Shown: one piece after another, positions 53,111 through 61,604 of the stretch | Numbering within the stretch: the stretch's first letter is position 1 | How the letters are laid out: every line of letters starts with the position of its first letter | Source of the DNA: Fodinibius salipaludis | Lineage (GTDB): Bacteria; Bacteroidota; Rhodothermia; Balneolales; Balneolaceae | Direction: 5' to 3' | Assembly: GCF_002287075.1 (NCBI RefSeq) | Contig: NZ_NSKE01000001.1 | Coordinates: 1 to 64,000, forward strand | Length of the DNA stretch: 64,000 nt | The notes under the pieces: model-generated | Databases searched by the model: none | What the model was told of the DNA's origin: nothing | The model's input: the letters and a program-made list of their open reading frames with translations, nothing else | Position numbers and translations under genes: made by a program

Positions 53111-54061
53111 ATGAACATTCGTGAGCGTACGCAAAAAGTACGGGAATATGCCCTTCGATTAGGTTTTAACGCCTGCGGATTTGCCAAAGCCGGTCGACTC
53201 GAAAAGGAAGAACGTCGGCTGAGAGAATGGCTAAATCAAGACCGGAACGGAACAATGGGCTGGATGGAAAACCACTTTGAAAAAAGAGTGGATCCCACTA
53301 AGCTGGTCCCGGGATCAAAATCAGTTGTTTCTGTTATTGGCAGTTATTTCCATCCCGATCACGAACGCCAAATGGAACAAGATGGTACCCCTAAAATTGC
53401 CAAATATGCCCAGGGACGTGATTATCACAAAGTATATAAGAAAAAGTTGAAGAAACTTTTTGCGCAAACAAAAGAATTATTGGGCGGGTTAGAAGGACGC
53501 GTATTTGTTGATTCAGCCCCTGTTTTAGATAAGGCCTGGGCAGTAAAGTCAGGGCTTGGTTGGATGGGGAAAAACTCGAACATCCTAAACAAGAATATCG
53601 GCTCTTTCTTTTTTATTGGGGAAATGATCGTAGACGCTGAATTCAACTATGATACGCCGGTAACCGACCATTGCGGTAGTTGCACTCGCTGTATCGATGC
53701 CTGCCCCACAAACGCCATCTACGAGCCTTACAGGGTAGATGCCACGAAGTGCATCTCTTATCTAACCATCGAACTAAAAGACGAAATTCCTGAAGAATAT
53801 CGTGATGACCTCGAAGGATGGATGTTTGGCTGCGATATCTGTCAGAACGTTTGTCCCTGGAACCGTGACGCCCCATACGGTGAGATGGAAGACCTGTTTC
53901 CACGGAAGAAAATATTGGACCATGATATCAACTATTGGGAAGAACTGGACATTCCCCAATACGATGCCCTTTTTGAAGGAAGTGCTATCAGACGTGCAAA
54001 ATTTGAGAAATACAAAGATAATGTAGCGGCAGCAGCAGAAAACCTCAATAAAAGAGATTAG
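53111..54061 (+). CDS. queG: Epoxyqueuosine reductase QueG
   Basis: The 316-residue protein has the QueG pattern: N-terminal cobalamin-binding region, VDSAPVLDKAWAVKSGLGWMGKN with the catalytic Asp, and two [4Fe-4S] motifs, CGSCTRCIDACPTNAI and CDICQNVCPWN. It makes queuosine from epoxyqueuosine in the last step of the pathway. The genes for QueD and QueE are about 20 kb away (32.3-33.4 kb). Confidence 0.94.
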   Translation: MNIRERTQKVREYALRLGFNACGFAKAGRLEKEERRLREWLNQDRNGTMGWMENHFEKRVDPTKLVPGSKSVVSVIGSYFHPDHERQMEQDGTPKIAKYAQGRDYHKVYKKKLKKLFAQTKELLGGLEGRVFVDSAPVLDKAWAVKSGLGWMGKNSNILNKNIGSFFFIGEMIVDAEFNYDTPVTDHCGSCTRCIDACPTNAIYEPYRVDATKCISYLTIELKDEIPEEYRDDLEGWMFGCDICQNVCPWNRDAPYGEMEDLFPRKKILDHDINYWEELDIPQYDALFEGSAIRRAKFEKYKDNVAAAAENLNKRD

Positions 54062-54073
54062 CCCGACCTTTAC

Positions 54074-54718
54074 TTAAAACCGACCTCTTTTATCTTTAAG
54101 AGCTTTGTAAAGCAGCTCCCGGGCTCTAAAGATATGCGCCTTTACGGTGCCCAATGGCTTATCAAGGATATCAGATATTTCTTTATAGCTCTTCTCCTCC
54201 ATATGCCGTAATTGAATTACCTTCCGATATTTTTCGGGCAGTTTCTCAATAGCATTTTGTACAATCTCCTTGCGCTGCTTTTTGATGATATCCCGATCTG
54301 TGCTGGCCGAATCGTCGGGCAGCTGCATCTGCATCTCTCCATCTCTGGTTTTCTTCGGTTTATCAATAGAAAGCGTTTTTAACTTCTTCTTACGCAGATA
54401 ATCGATGGTATTGTTGGTAGCAATACGGTATAACCACGTTGAAAAAGCGTAATTGGTACTATAGGTGTTTAGGTTATCAAAGGCCTTTACAAACGCCTCT
54501 TGTACCAGATCTTCGACCTGTTCACGATCTTTTACCATCTTTAGGATGTGGAAATAGAGTGCCCGTTCATATTTGTCAACGAGCTTCTTGTAGGCTTTTT
54601 CATCTCCCCCTTTGGCCTTTTTGACAAGTACATCGTCCTCAAGACTGCTTTCGGATGCATTTTCTCGAGTCGAATCGGATGTTTGTGAATTCGTTGCGTT
54701 TGAATCAGACATTCCCAC
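54074..54718 (-). CDS. RNA polymerase ECF-type sigma factor
   Basis: The 214-residue protein has sigma region 2 (AYKKLVDKYERALYFHILKMV, DLVQEAFVKAFDNL, YAFSTWLYRIATNNTIDYLRKKK) and region 4 (LPEKYRKVIQLRHMEEKSYKEISDILDKPLGTVKAHIFRARELL), and lacks regions 1 and 3. The first 30 residues are Ser/Asn-rich. No anti-sigma gene is adjacent. It ends 12 bp from the end of queG, convergent. It probably directs an envelope-stress or similar regulon, which is not shown by sequence. Confidence 0.9.
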   Translation of the reverse strand: MGMSDSNATNSQTSDSTRENASESSLEDDVLVKKAKGGDEKAYKKLVDKYERALYFHILKMVKDREQVEDLVQEAFVKAFDNLNTYSTNYAFSTWLYRIATNNTIDYLRKKKLKTLSIDKPKKTRDGEMQMQLPDDSASTDRDIIKKQRKEIVQNAIEKLPEKYRKVIQLRHMEEKSYKEISDILDKPLGTVKAHIFRARELLYKALKDKRGRF

Positions 54719-55136
54719 TTAAGACAGGAAAATTATTACTTGTTTAATTTCGGTTCAAACTTAGTAAAAGTGTCACTTTATTCCCATTTAATATAAAGGC
54801 TTTAAAACATCTTAAGAAAAATTGTAAGGTTTGCTTCTCTCAACGGTCATATAAATAGATCAATTCACATACCTTCATCATTTGCTAATGATGCTAATAC
54901 AAAATGCAACTTAACAGTTACCGGATATAAAGGAGTGCCTTGGGATTAGTGCTCGTTGGCTTAAGATTCGCTGGGATTAAATTATTAATACAGATATAGT
55001 TTTAAGACTTTATAACAACTTAATTTGATAAAATAAATTTGTTTCAATTAATTTGATACAAATTTCAGAGGGATTACGTATATAATAACTAACCCAAAAA
55101 GGGATACTAATCATAAATCAAATAATAAATAATACT
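54719..55136. other. Intergenic region upstream of the beta-barrel gene
   Basis: 418 AT-rich bases between divergent genes. The part next to the beta-barrel gene contains the repeat elements at 55020-55065; the rest shows nothing. Confidence 0.55.
55020..55065. promoter_or_regulatory. Direct and inverted repeats, possible operator
   Basis: TTAATTTGATA occurs twice (55020-55030 and 55048-55058), and AAATTTGT (55035-55042) has its reverse complement ACAAATTT at 55058-55065. This cluster lies 71-117 bases before the ATG of the beta-barrel gene, a suitable distance for a regulator binding site or promoter. AT-richness makes chance matches more likely. Confidence 0.35.
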
Positions 55137-55691
55137 ATGAAGAGAACAATTAAATTAGCATTAGTACTTTTCACATTAATCTTTGCTTACAGCACAAGTG
55201 CTCAAGCCCAAGATTTTAAAGTTGGAGCTGGTTTAGCATTTGGTTCTGGAGTCGGCTATTCTGGTGACTTAGATAATGACTTGGGATTACGTGTTGATGG
55301 ATATTATGGTATAACACCTGAAATAAGAATCGGCGGCGATTTCACCTTTTACCTTCCTAAATCCGTGGAACAAACTACTTTTGGCGGAACTACTATAGAA
55401 ACTACATCAACAGTTTGGGAACTAAACCTAAATGGCCACTATATTTTTTACGATGAGGATAATCTGTCAATTTATGGATTAGGTGGAATAAACATCACCG
55501 GATTGTCAACAGAATCAGAAGGTGGTGGAAGTTCTCAATCCAATTCAAATTCAGAAGCTGGACTCAATTTGGGTGGCGGCTTGGACTATGGAATGGATTT
55601 TGGAACTATCTTTGGTGAAGTAAAATTAGGGAACTTAGGAGGCGATGCCGATCAATTTGTTATTGGTGCAGGTTTGCGATTCGGTCTTTAA
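55137..55691 (+). CDS. Small outer-membrane beta-barrel protein
   Basis: The 184-residue product has a signal peptide (MKRTIKLALVLFTLIFAYSTSAQAQ) followed by alternating beta-strand patterns (FKVGAGLAFGSGVGY, LRVDGYYGITPEIRIGGDF) and a C-terminal FVIGAGLRFGL, ending as outer-membrane barrels do. It resembles the OmpX/Ail-like family. A Ser/Gly-rich loop (ESEGGGSSQSNSNSEAG) is probably surface exposed. A strong terminator follows. Confidence 0.82.
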   Translation: MKRTIKLALVLFTLIFAYSTSAQAQDFKVGAGLAFGSGVGYSGDLDNDLGLRVDGYYGITPEIRIGGDFTFYLPKSVEQTTFGGTTIETTSTVWELNLNGHYIFYDEDNLSIYGLGGINITGLSTESEGGGSSQSNSNSEAGLNLGGGLDYGMDFGTIFGEVKLGNLGGDADQFVIGAGLRFGL

Positions 55692-55719
55692 TACAATTCG
55701 TACATTTCTTTATCTATTA

Positions 55720-55752
55720 ATGGCGTTTCTCAAAAGGAAACGTCATTTTTTA
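55720..55752 (+). terminator. Rho-independent terminator after the beta-barrel gene
   Basis: TGGCGTTTC (55721-55729) pairs with GAAACGTCA (55737-55745) with one G-T pair, a 7-base loop and then TTTTTT. It lies 29 bases after the stop at 55691, and its end reaches the 3' end of the convergent ppx gene. Confidence 0.8.
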
Positions 55753-56664
55753 TTTCTCTTTATTCGCCAAGATAGCACCATGTCTTATACCGCCCGTTGA
55801 TGTGATAAGTTCTTCAAAGTTATACTCATTCATGAATCCGTCCAGAATAAGAAGTCCCGCCATAAAAATATCAGCCCTCCCCTTCATCACGGACGGATAT
55901 TTTTGTTCAAGTGCCTTGGATCTATAGCCGCTAAATATTTTAATATACTCCTGAAGCCCTTCATTTGTAATAATACGTCCTGATAATACTTCGGCATCAT
56001 AAGAGCTTAGCCCTAAATCAATAAAGGTCAGTGAGGTTACCGTTCCGGCCACACCAATAAGAGTTGTCTGGTTTGGAATAGTAAATTCATATTCCTCCAA
56101 CATTTCTTTTACGGCATCTTTACAATGCCGGATTTGTAATTCTGTGGGTGGATCATTTTTCAAAAACCGCTCAGTAAAACGGACACAACCCATGTCATAT
56201 GAATAACGGTCCTGCAGTTGTTTTCCTCCATACGCTATCTCAGTACTTCCACCACCGATATCAATAACCATTTGTTGGCCTTCAAGATCACCCAGCATGC
56301 TTTTCGCCCCTAAGAAAGTATACTCAGCTTCCTCAACTCCACTTAATACTCTAATTTGCAGCCCCGTTTCGTGTTCTACCCGATCTATGAAAACAGCTTT
56401 ATTTTTGGCATCCCGGACTGCGCTGGTTGCGGTCACATAAATATCATCTACTTCAGGATATTTATTATTAATGATCTCCAGGAATTCCCTTAGTGATTCA
56501 ACAACCCGCTCCATAGCTGCTTTTGAAAGCGCTTTGCTATCATCAACGCCGGCTCCCAAACGCGGAATCCGCTGTTGCTCTTCAAGAATATTCAGGGAGG
56601 GGCCGTTCTTATCAGCAACCAACAAAAGTGTGGTATTCGTACCAATATCAATAGAAGCTTTCAA
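55750..56664 (-). CDS. Exopolyphosphatase/GppA family phosphatase
   Basis: The 304-residue protein has the Ppx/GppA pattern: IDIGTNTTLLLVAD (start, ATPase-fold P-loop 1), VDDIYVTATSAVRDAKN, MVIDIGGGSTEIAYG (about 130-145) and GVAGTVTSLTFIDL. It is the short form with only the two catalytic domains. It cleaves polyphosphate and/or pppGpp in the cytosol; sequence does not separate the two. Its start overlaps prmA by 4 bp. Confidence 0.88.
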   Translation of the reverse strand: MKASIDIGTNTTLLLVADKNGPSLNILEEQQRIPRLGAGVDDSKALSKAAMERVVESLREFLEIINNKYPEVDDIYVTATSAVRDAKNKAVFIDRVEHETGLQIRVLSGVEEAEYTFLGAKSMLGDLEGQQMVIDIGGGSTEIAYGGKQLQDRYSYDMGCVRFTERFLKNDPPTELQIRHCKDAVKEMLEEYEFTIPNQTTLIGVAGTVTSLTFIDLGLSSYDAEVLSGRIITNEGLQEYIKIFSGYRSKALEQKYPSVMKGRADIFMAGLLILDGFMNEYNFEELITSTGGIRHGAILANKEK

Positions 56665-57503
56665 AGTATATTCTTTTTAGCTTGAATAGCAATCCACTCA
56701 TTTTCTTTCGGAATATCAACAATTTGGTATTTGTCTTTCAAAACTGATAAAATAGACGATTTATCCTTCTCAAGTAGGCCTGAAAGCACCAAGGTCCCTC
56801 CTTTTTTGAGGGAAGCATCCAAATCAGAAAAAATCTCAAGAATGGTATTTCGTTCAATATTTGCCAATATCACATCGGCTTTATTTTCCGTCGATATAAC
56901 CTCAGAAGAACCTTTTACTACATCAATATCTTTATCTACTTCATTCAGTAGAATATTCTCTTTTGTGTTGGATATACTCCATTCATCAATATCAAATGCA
57001 AAAGTATGGCGGGCTCCAAGTTTGATGACTGCAATAGAAAGAATTCCCGTTCCGGTACCTGCATCAATCACAAAATCATTATCAGCGATAACATCGGGTA
57101 ACAAATTTAAAATCAGGCGTGTTGTCTCATGATATCCCGTCCCAAATGACATCTTGGGGTCGATCTCAAGCAGAATTTTATTCTCGGGAACGGACTCTTG
57201 AGACCATGTTGGTCTTATAAAAAAGTTACCAACCGTTTGCGCCTTAATCGTCTCTTCCCACTGCTTATTCCAATTTTGATCGGCTACTACTTCTTCCGAT
57301 TCGATAAATCCATCGCCGGGATAAGCAGCAAGCAAGGTATCAATGCGTTCTCTGTCGCTAATTCCAAAATGTTCTTTTTGGATATAGGTGATGATCTGAT
57401 CATCTCGCTGCTCGAATCCATCAAAATCCATGTCAAAAAGTTCGGCAATCAGGGGTTCTTGATACTTCTCAGCGATTTGTATGACCAGTTTTAAATACTT
57501 CAT
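56661..57503 (-). CDS. prmA: Ribosomal protein L11 methyltransferase PrmA
   Basis: The 280-residue protein has an N-terminal L11-recognition domain (1-95) and a SAM-binding C-terminal domain: MSFGTGYHETTRLILNLL, FVIDAGTGTGILSIAVIKLG, DVILANIERNTILEIF. PrmA trimethylates ribosomal protein L11. It shares a 4-bp overlap with the ppx/gppA gene downstream, and the M28 peptidase gene lies 21 bp upstream on the same strand. Confidence 0.92.
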   Translation of the reverse strand: MKYLKLVIQIAEKYQEPLIAELFDMDFDGFEQRDDQIITYIQKEHFGISDRERIDTLLAAYPGDGFIESEEVVADQNWNKQWEETIKAQTVGNFFIRPTWSQESVPENKILLEIDPKMSFGTGYHETTRLILNLLPDVIADNDFVIDAGTGTGILSIAVIKLGARHTFAFDIDEWSISNTKENILLNEVDKDIDVVKGSSEVISTENKADVILANIERNTILEIFSDLDASLKKGGTLVLSGLLEKDKSSILSVLKDKYQIVDIPKENEWIAIQAKKNIL

Positions 57504-57524
57504 TTTATAATATTAATAGAAAAC

Positions 57525-58511
57525 CTAATCCGAAACATTCACTCGATTATATATTAACTCCAGTACTGTTTCTCCTACTCCATTCAATGTTTTTTTACTG
57601 ATAATGGATAGGTCATCATTATGAGTATGCCAGTATGGAGCAAATTCAGCACCCTTTTCCCCTACTTCGTGACGAATAATATCGATCGTTGGGATACCCA
57701 AAATTCTGTTAACAACCACATGGTCATCAGAAATTTTATTCCCTTTTTGAGATATAAATAACTCATCAAAGCCCTTTTCATCAGCAATTGCCCAAACCTC
57801 ATTTACCAGCGCCGGGGCGAACTGCATCGAATAACCTTCCTTGGGAAACCGGGCGTTTTCGCCGCCGACCATATCGAGTAAGATACTAAAACGGGGGGAA
57901 TAACCGTCTACCGGTGGATTTTCAGCCCAATGACGTGAGCCCAGAAAATATTTACTGAGATCTCCCTCATGCCCATAATCCTCTCCATCAAATAGCACAA
58001 TATCAACGCCAATGGGCGGTGGATTTCCTTCAAACAGACGAGCAAATTCTAATAATACTCCTACTCCACTGGCGCCATCATCAGCCCCGAGAATGGGCTT
58101 ATCTTTGTTAACAGAGTCTTGATCTGCACGGGGACGTGTATCCCAGTGGGCGCAAAGCATAATTCGATCACTGCTCTGAGGATTGAACGAAGCGATAATA
58201 TTTGAGAGTGCAAGTGTATCCCCGTCATATCCTTCGGCGGTAAAGTCCTGGGAATACACATATCGGGTCCCCGCATATTGTTGTAATGTATTCAGAAAAA
58301 AATTCTTGGCTTGTTGATGTCCTTTTGAATTGGGATTTCTCGGACCAAAATCTAACTGACGTTCTATAAAGTGATAGGCGCTATCGGCATTGAATTCCGG
58401 GACTTCGCGTCCCTGATCTTCAAAATTTAATCGATCCTCTTCTCCTCCATCGCACGATAAAAGAATAAAAACAGTACCAAGAAGAAGTAATAAAAAACGA
58501 AAATTAGTCAT
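57525..58511 (-). CDS. M28-family lipoprotein (glutaminyl cyclase-like)
   Basis: I start at the ATG at 58511 because it gives MTNFRFLLLLLGTVFILLSC, a lipoprotein signal with Cys at 20; the longer frame to 58547 would precede it inside the SDR gene. The 328-residue protein has M28 zinc ligands: LCAHWDTRPRAD, LGADDGASGVGV, FDGEDYG and YWHTHNDDL. The layout is that of bacterial type II glutaminyl-peptide cyclotransferases, which form N-terminal pyroglutamate, or of related aminopeptidases; the two cannot be separated with certainty here. It overlaps the SDR gene by 8 bp. Confidence 0.87.
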   Translation of the reverse strand: MTNFRFLLLLLGTVFILLSCDGGEEDRLNFEDQGREVPEFNADSAYHFIERQLDFGPRNPNSKGHQQAKNFFLNTLQQYAGTRYVYSQDFTAEGYDGDTLALSNIIASFNPQSSDRIMLCAHWDTRPRADQDSVNKDKPILGADDGASGVGVLLEFARLFEGNPPPIGVDIVLFDGEDYGHEGDLSKYFLGSRHWAENPPVDGYSPRFSILLDMVGGENARFPKEGYSMQFAPALVNEVWAIADEKGFDELFISQKGNKISDDHVVVNRILGIPTIDIIRHEVGEKGAEFAPYWHTHNDDLSIISKKTLNGVGETVLELIYNRVNVSD

Positions 58512-59274
58512 TATCTCGATGAACCATCGTTGAGGATGATTGAGCAACGGGGAAAACGACCGTATCCATAATATTTACATGGGATGGCCGGTTTGCCATG
58601 AAATGGACAATTTCAGCGATATCTTCAGCTACCAACGGTTTTATATCCTCATAAACTTCTTCCGCCCGATCTTTATCTCCCTTGAAACGCACTTCGCTAA
58701 ATTCTGTTTCCACGAGTCCCGGAGATACCATACTTACCCGAACATCGGTGCCATGCAGGTCTTTTTTAGTGGCTTCTGTAAATCCCTTTACAGCATGTTT
58801 GCTAGCACAGTATACCGATCCACCCGGATAGCTTTCATGTCCGGCAATAGATCCGACATTGATAATATGTCCCCTATTGCGCTCTTTCATCTGCGGTGAT
58901 ATCAAGCGGGTCATATTCAGAACCCCTTTAATATTGGTATCAACCATCGTATCCCAATCATCATATTCTGCATCAAAAACAGCATCAACCCCTTTGGCAA
59001 GGCCGGCATTATTAACCAAAATATCAATAGGCTCAGAAAAACTATCCAAAAACTGTTTTGCGGCTTCACGATCTCGTACATCAAATGGAGCCAAAGCAAC
59101 TTTAATATCATGATGCTTCTCTAACTGCCGCTTTAACTCTTGAAGACGATTCTCTCGGCGTCCATTTATCACAAGGTTACTACCCGATTCGGCAAATATT
59201 TTTGCTATAGCTTTGCCGATTCCAGCCGTAGCCCCTGTAATTAGCGTCCATTTTCCCTCAATCCGATTTTTCAT
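58504..59274 (-). CDS. Short-chain dehydrogenase/reductase (YdfG-like)
   Basis: The 256-residue classical SDR has TGATAGIGKAIA (13-24), NNAGLAKG (about 87-94) and the catalytic YCASKHAVKGF (about 153-163). It is close to the NADP-dependent serine/3-hydroxy acid dehydrogenases of YdfG type. It sits between gatA (15 bp upstream) and the M28 lipoprotein gene (8-bp overlap), in the minus-strand run beginning at tatA. Confidence 0.87.
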   Translation of the reverse strand: MKNRIEGKWTLITGATAGIGKAIAKIFAESGSNLVINGRRENRLQELKRQLEKHHDIKVALAPFDVRDREAAKQFLDSFSEPIDILVNNAGLAKGVDAVFDAEYDDWDTMVDTNIKGVLNMTRLISPQMKERNRGHIINVGSIAGHESYPGGSVYCASKHAVKGFTEATKKDLHGTDVRVSMVSPGLVETEFSEVRFKGDKDRAEEVYEDIKPLVAEDIAEIVHFMANRPSHVNIMDTVVFPVAQSSSTMVHRDND

Positions 59275-59289
59275 ATAAATATTTATGAA

Positions 59290-60822
59290 TTAATTCAGCT
59301 GTTCAACAAGTTTTGCTGCATTGAATAACTTACCCTCTTCAAACGCATCGGCCATCAGTTGCATACCGTATGGCAGGCCATTGGAATGCGTGCCTGCCGG
59401 GACGTTAATACCACAAATACCAGCCAAGTTGGCCGAGGTAGTGTAAATATCATTCAAATACATCTGCACCGGATTATCTTGGTTGGAATCCAAATCAAAT
59501 GCTGTAGTTGGCGCCGTCGGGGATACGATAACATCGACCTCTTCAAAAGCCTCGGTAAAATCCTGCTTAATCAGGCGGCGAACTTTCTGTGCCTTTGCAT
59601 AATATTCATCATAATAACCGGCACTGAGTACATAGGTGCCCAACATAATTCTACGCTTAACTTCGGGACCGAATCCCTCGGTACGACTTTTCTTGTATAG
59701 CCCGATGAGTGACGAATCCATCTCATTAAGCTGGTCAACCAACTCCTGCTTTGTATCACCCTTAGCCTGCTTAATCTGTTCTTCTAAAGCTTCCTTTTCC
59801 TCTTTGAGGTCTTTCTCCACATCTTCAATATCAGCTCGGTGACCATAACGTATGCCGTCGTAGCGAGCCAAGTTGCTCGATGCTTCGGCCGTAGCCAAGA
59901 TATAGTAGGTGGCAATGCTGTATTTCATATGCGGCAGGTGAATGGGAACAAGCTCTGCTCCGGACTCTTCGAGCTCATTGAGCTTATTTTTGATCCCTTT
60001 ATGGATCTCTTCGTCAAGTCCCTCACCAAAATATTCTTCAGGCACCCCAATTTTGATATTGGAGTCCAGATTTTCAGTAAACTTTGTATAGTTAGGTACT
60101 GTGCGGCTTGAAGAGGTATTGTCATTGGGATCAGGACCGGCAATAGTTTCAAGAATGCGCGCGGCATCGTCGACAGAATTTGTAAGCGGCCCGATGCAGT
60201 CAAACGAAGAAGCAAAAGCCACTAACCCATGGCGAGAAACCCGTCCATAAGTAGGTTTCAACCCCACGACTCCACAATACGAAGCCGGCTGGCGGATAGA
60301 ACCTCCCGTATCAGAACCGAGTGAAGCTGTACAAAACTCAGCCGCCACTGCTGCTGCACTTCCACCTGAAGAGCCGCCGGGAACCTTGGAAGTATCGACA
60401 GGATTTTTAGTGGGACCATAAACAGAGTTTTCGGTAGAAGACCCCATGGCAAACTCATCCATATTCAAGCGTCCCAACAGAATAGCGTCTTCATTGCGTA
60501 ATCGTTCGATTACTGTTGCATCATACACACTTTCAAAATTGGAAAGAATGTTTGATGCACATGTTACTTGTTTATCCTTCTCACAAATGAGGTCTTTAAT
60601 ACCGATAATCATACCGGCCAATTTACCGGCTGAGCCATCTTCAATACGTTGCTGTATCTCATCAGCTCGTTCAAGGGCTCCCTCCCTGTCAAAACTGATT
60701 ACCGCATTAATTTCGTCATTTTTCTGTTCAATATTATTGATATAGGATTGTACAATATCAGAAAGTGAAACATCACCAGACTGAATTGACTGTTGTATCT
60801 GGCTAAAATTTGTAAAACTCAA
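59290..60822 (-). CDS. gatA: Asp-tRNA(Asn)/Glu-tRNA(Gln) amidotransferase subunit A
   Basis: The 510-residue amidase has the Ser-Ser-Lys triad of GatA: GIKDLICEKD (Lys near 74), VPGGSSGGSAAAVAAEF (Ser near 149) and LGSDTGGSIRQPASYCG (Ser near 173). It converts misacylated Glu-tRNA-Gln or Asp-tRNA-Asn into the correct form with the GatB and GatC subunits, which are not in this window. tatA is 20 bp upstream on the same strand. Confidence 0.95.
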   Translation of the reverse strand: MSFTNFSQIQQSIQSGDVSLSDIVQSYINNIEQKNDEINAVISFDREGALERADEIQQRIEDGSAGKLAGMIIGIKDLICEKDKQVTCASNILSNFESVYDATVIERLRNEDAILLGRLNMDEFAMGSSTENSVYGPTKNPVDTSKVPGGSSGGSAAAVAAEFCTASLGSDTGGSIRQPASYCGVVGLKPTYGRVSRHGLVAFASSFDCIGPLTNSVDDAARILETIAGPDPNDNTSSSRTVPNYTKFTENLDSNIKIGVPEEYFGEGLDEEIHKGIKNKLNELEESGAELVPIHLPHMKYSIATYYILATAEASSNLARYDGIRYGHRADIEDVEKDLKEEKEALEEQIKQAKGDTKQELVDQLNEMDSSLIGLYKKSRTEGFGPEVKRRIMLGTYVLSAGYYDEYYAKAQKVRRLIKQDFTEAFEEVDVIVSPTAPTTAFDLDSNQDNPVQMYLNDIYTTSANLAGICGINVPAGTHSNGLPYGMQLMADAFEEGKLFNAAKLVEQLN

Positions 60823-60842
60823 TGGATTAGAAATGGATTTGG

Positions 60843-61067
60843 TTAATCTTGCTGCTTTTTTTGTGTATTTTCTTCAGAGTTGGATGTGGAATCCATACCT
60901 TCTTTTTGGCCCTCTTCCAGCTCCTTTTTTATTTCATTCGATGCTTTTTTGAATTCCTTCATACCCTGTCCGAGTCCCCGGGCCAATTCTGGAATCCGCT
61001 TGGCACCAAAGAAAAGAAGAATAGCCAAGCCAATAATTAAAACCTCCATTCCACCGAAACTTCCCAT
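60843..61067 (-). CDS. tatA: Twin-arginine translocase subunit TatA/E
   Basis: The 74-residue protein has one N-terminal membrane helix (MEVLIIGLAILLFFG), the hinge and the conserved KRIPELARGLGQGMKEFKKA amphipathic helix, and an acidic/basic polar tail. It forms the pore of the Tat export system together with TatC, encoded elsewhere. It opens a run of four minus-strand genes (tatA, gatA, SDR, M28 lipoprotein). Confidence 0.93.
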   Translation of the reverse strand: MGSFGGMEVLIIGLAILLFFGAKRIPELARGLGQGMKEFKKASNEIKKELEEGQKEGMDSTSNSEENTQKKQQD

Positions 61068-61261
61068 AATAATTTTCTATTTTAAAAGTTTACAATTGTT
61101 ACTCAGAAAGATAACAATAATTTATTAGACCTTTGAGTCATAAAAAGGAAAAAAATAATTGCATTTTCCTTAAAAATTGACTTGAATTTAATGTGTCGAA
61201 CCTTTTTATAGATAGGTAAGATTCTATTTGAACTTTAAAAAACAAAACTGAAAGATATTTT

Positions 61262-61516
61262 ATGATTTGGACTGTTGAATTAGCAGCCGTTTTAGATGAG
61301 GCACCCTTCCCCGCAACGCGAGATGAGCTCATTGAGTGGGCCGAACGTAATGGGAGTCCTCAGCAGGTACTCGATAATTTATATGAACTCGAAGAAATTG
61401 AACAAGGTGAAGACGTGGTGTATGAAGGCATAGAAGATATCTGGCCAGATTATATTGGGAAGGAGGATTTCTTCCACAATGAAGATGATGAAGGCTTCGA
61501 TTACGATGATGTTTAA
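61262..61516 (+). CDS. DUF2795 family protein
   Basis: The 84-residue protein fits DUF2795: ELAAVLDEAPFPATRDELIEWAERNGSPQQVLDNLYEL in the first 45 residues, followed by an unusually long acidic tail (IGKEDFFHNEDDEGFDYDDV). The family is small, cytosolic and of unknown function. It is a single gene with a strong terminator 28 bp after its stop. Confidence 0.85.
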   Translation: MIWTVELAAVLDEAPFPATRDELIEWAERNGSPQQVLDNLYELEEIEQGEDVVYEGIEDIWPDYIGKEDFFHNEDDEGFDYDDV

Positions 61517-61544
61517 AAGTTGATCTGTAAAGAACGTATTTTTG

Positions 61545-61580
61545 CGGTTGCATGATCTCTTTCATGCAACCGTTTTTTTT
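61545..61580 (+). terminator. Strong rho-independent terminator
   Basis: CGGTTGCATGA (61545-61555) pairs perfectly with TCATGCAACCG (61562-61572), with a 6-base loop and then eight T. It ends the DUF2795 gene and lies just before the Omp85 gene, whose start is only 25 bases further. The Omp85 promoter must therefore be overlapping or beyond the terminator. Confidence 0.9.
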
Positions 61581-61604
61581 GAATGATATAAGCCCCAAAA
61601 TTTT

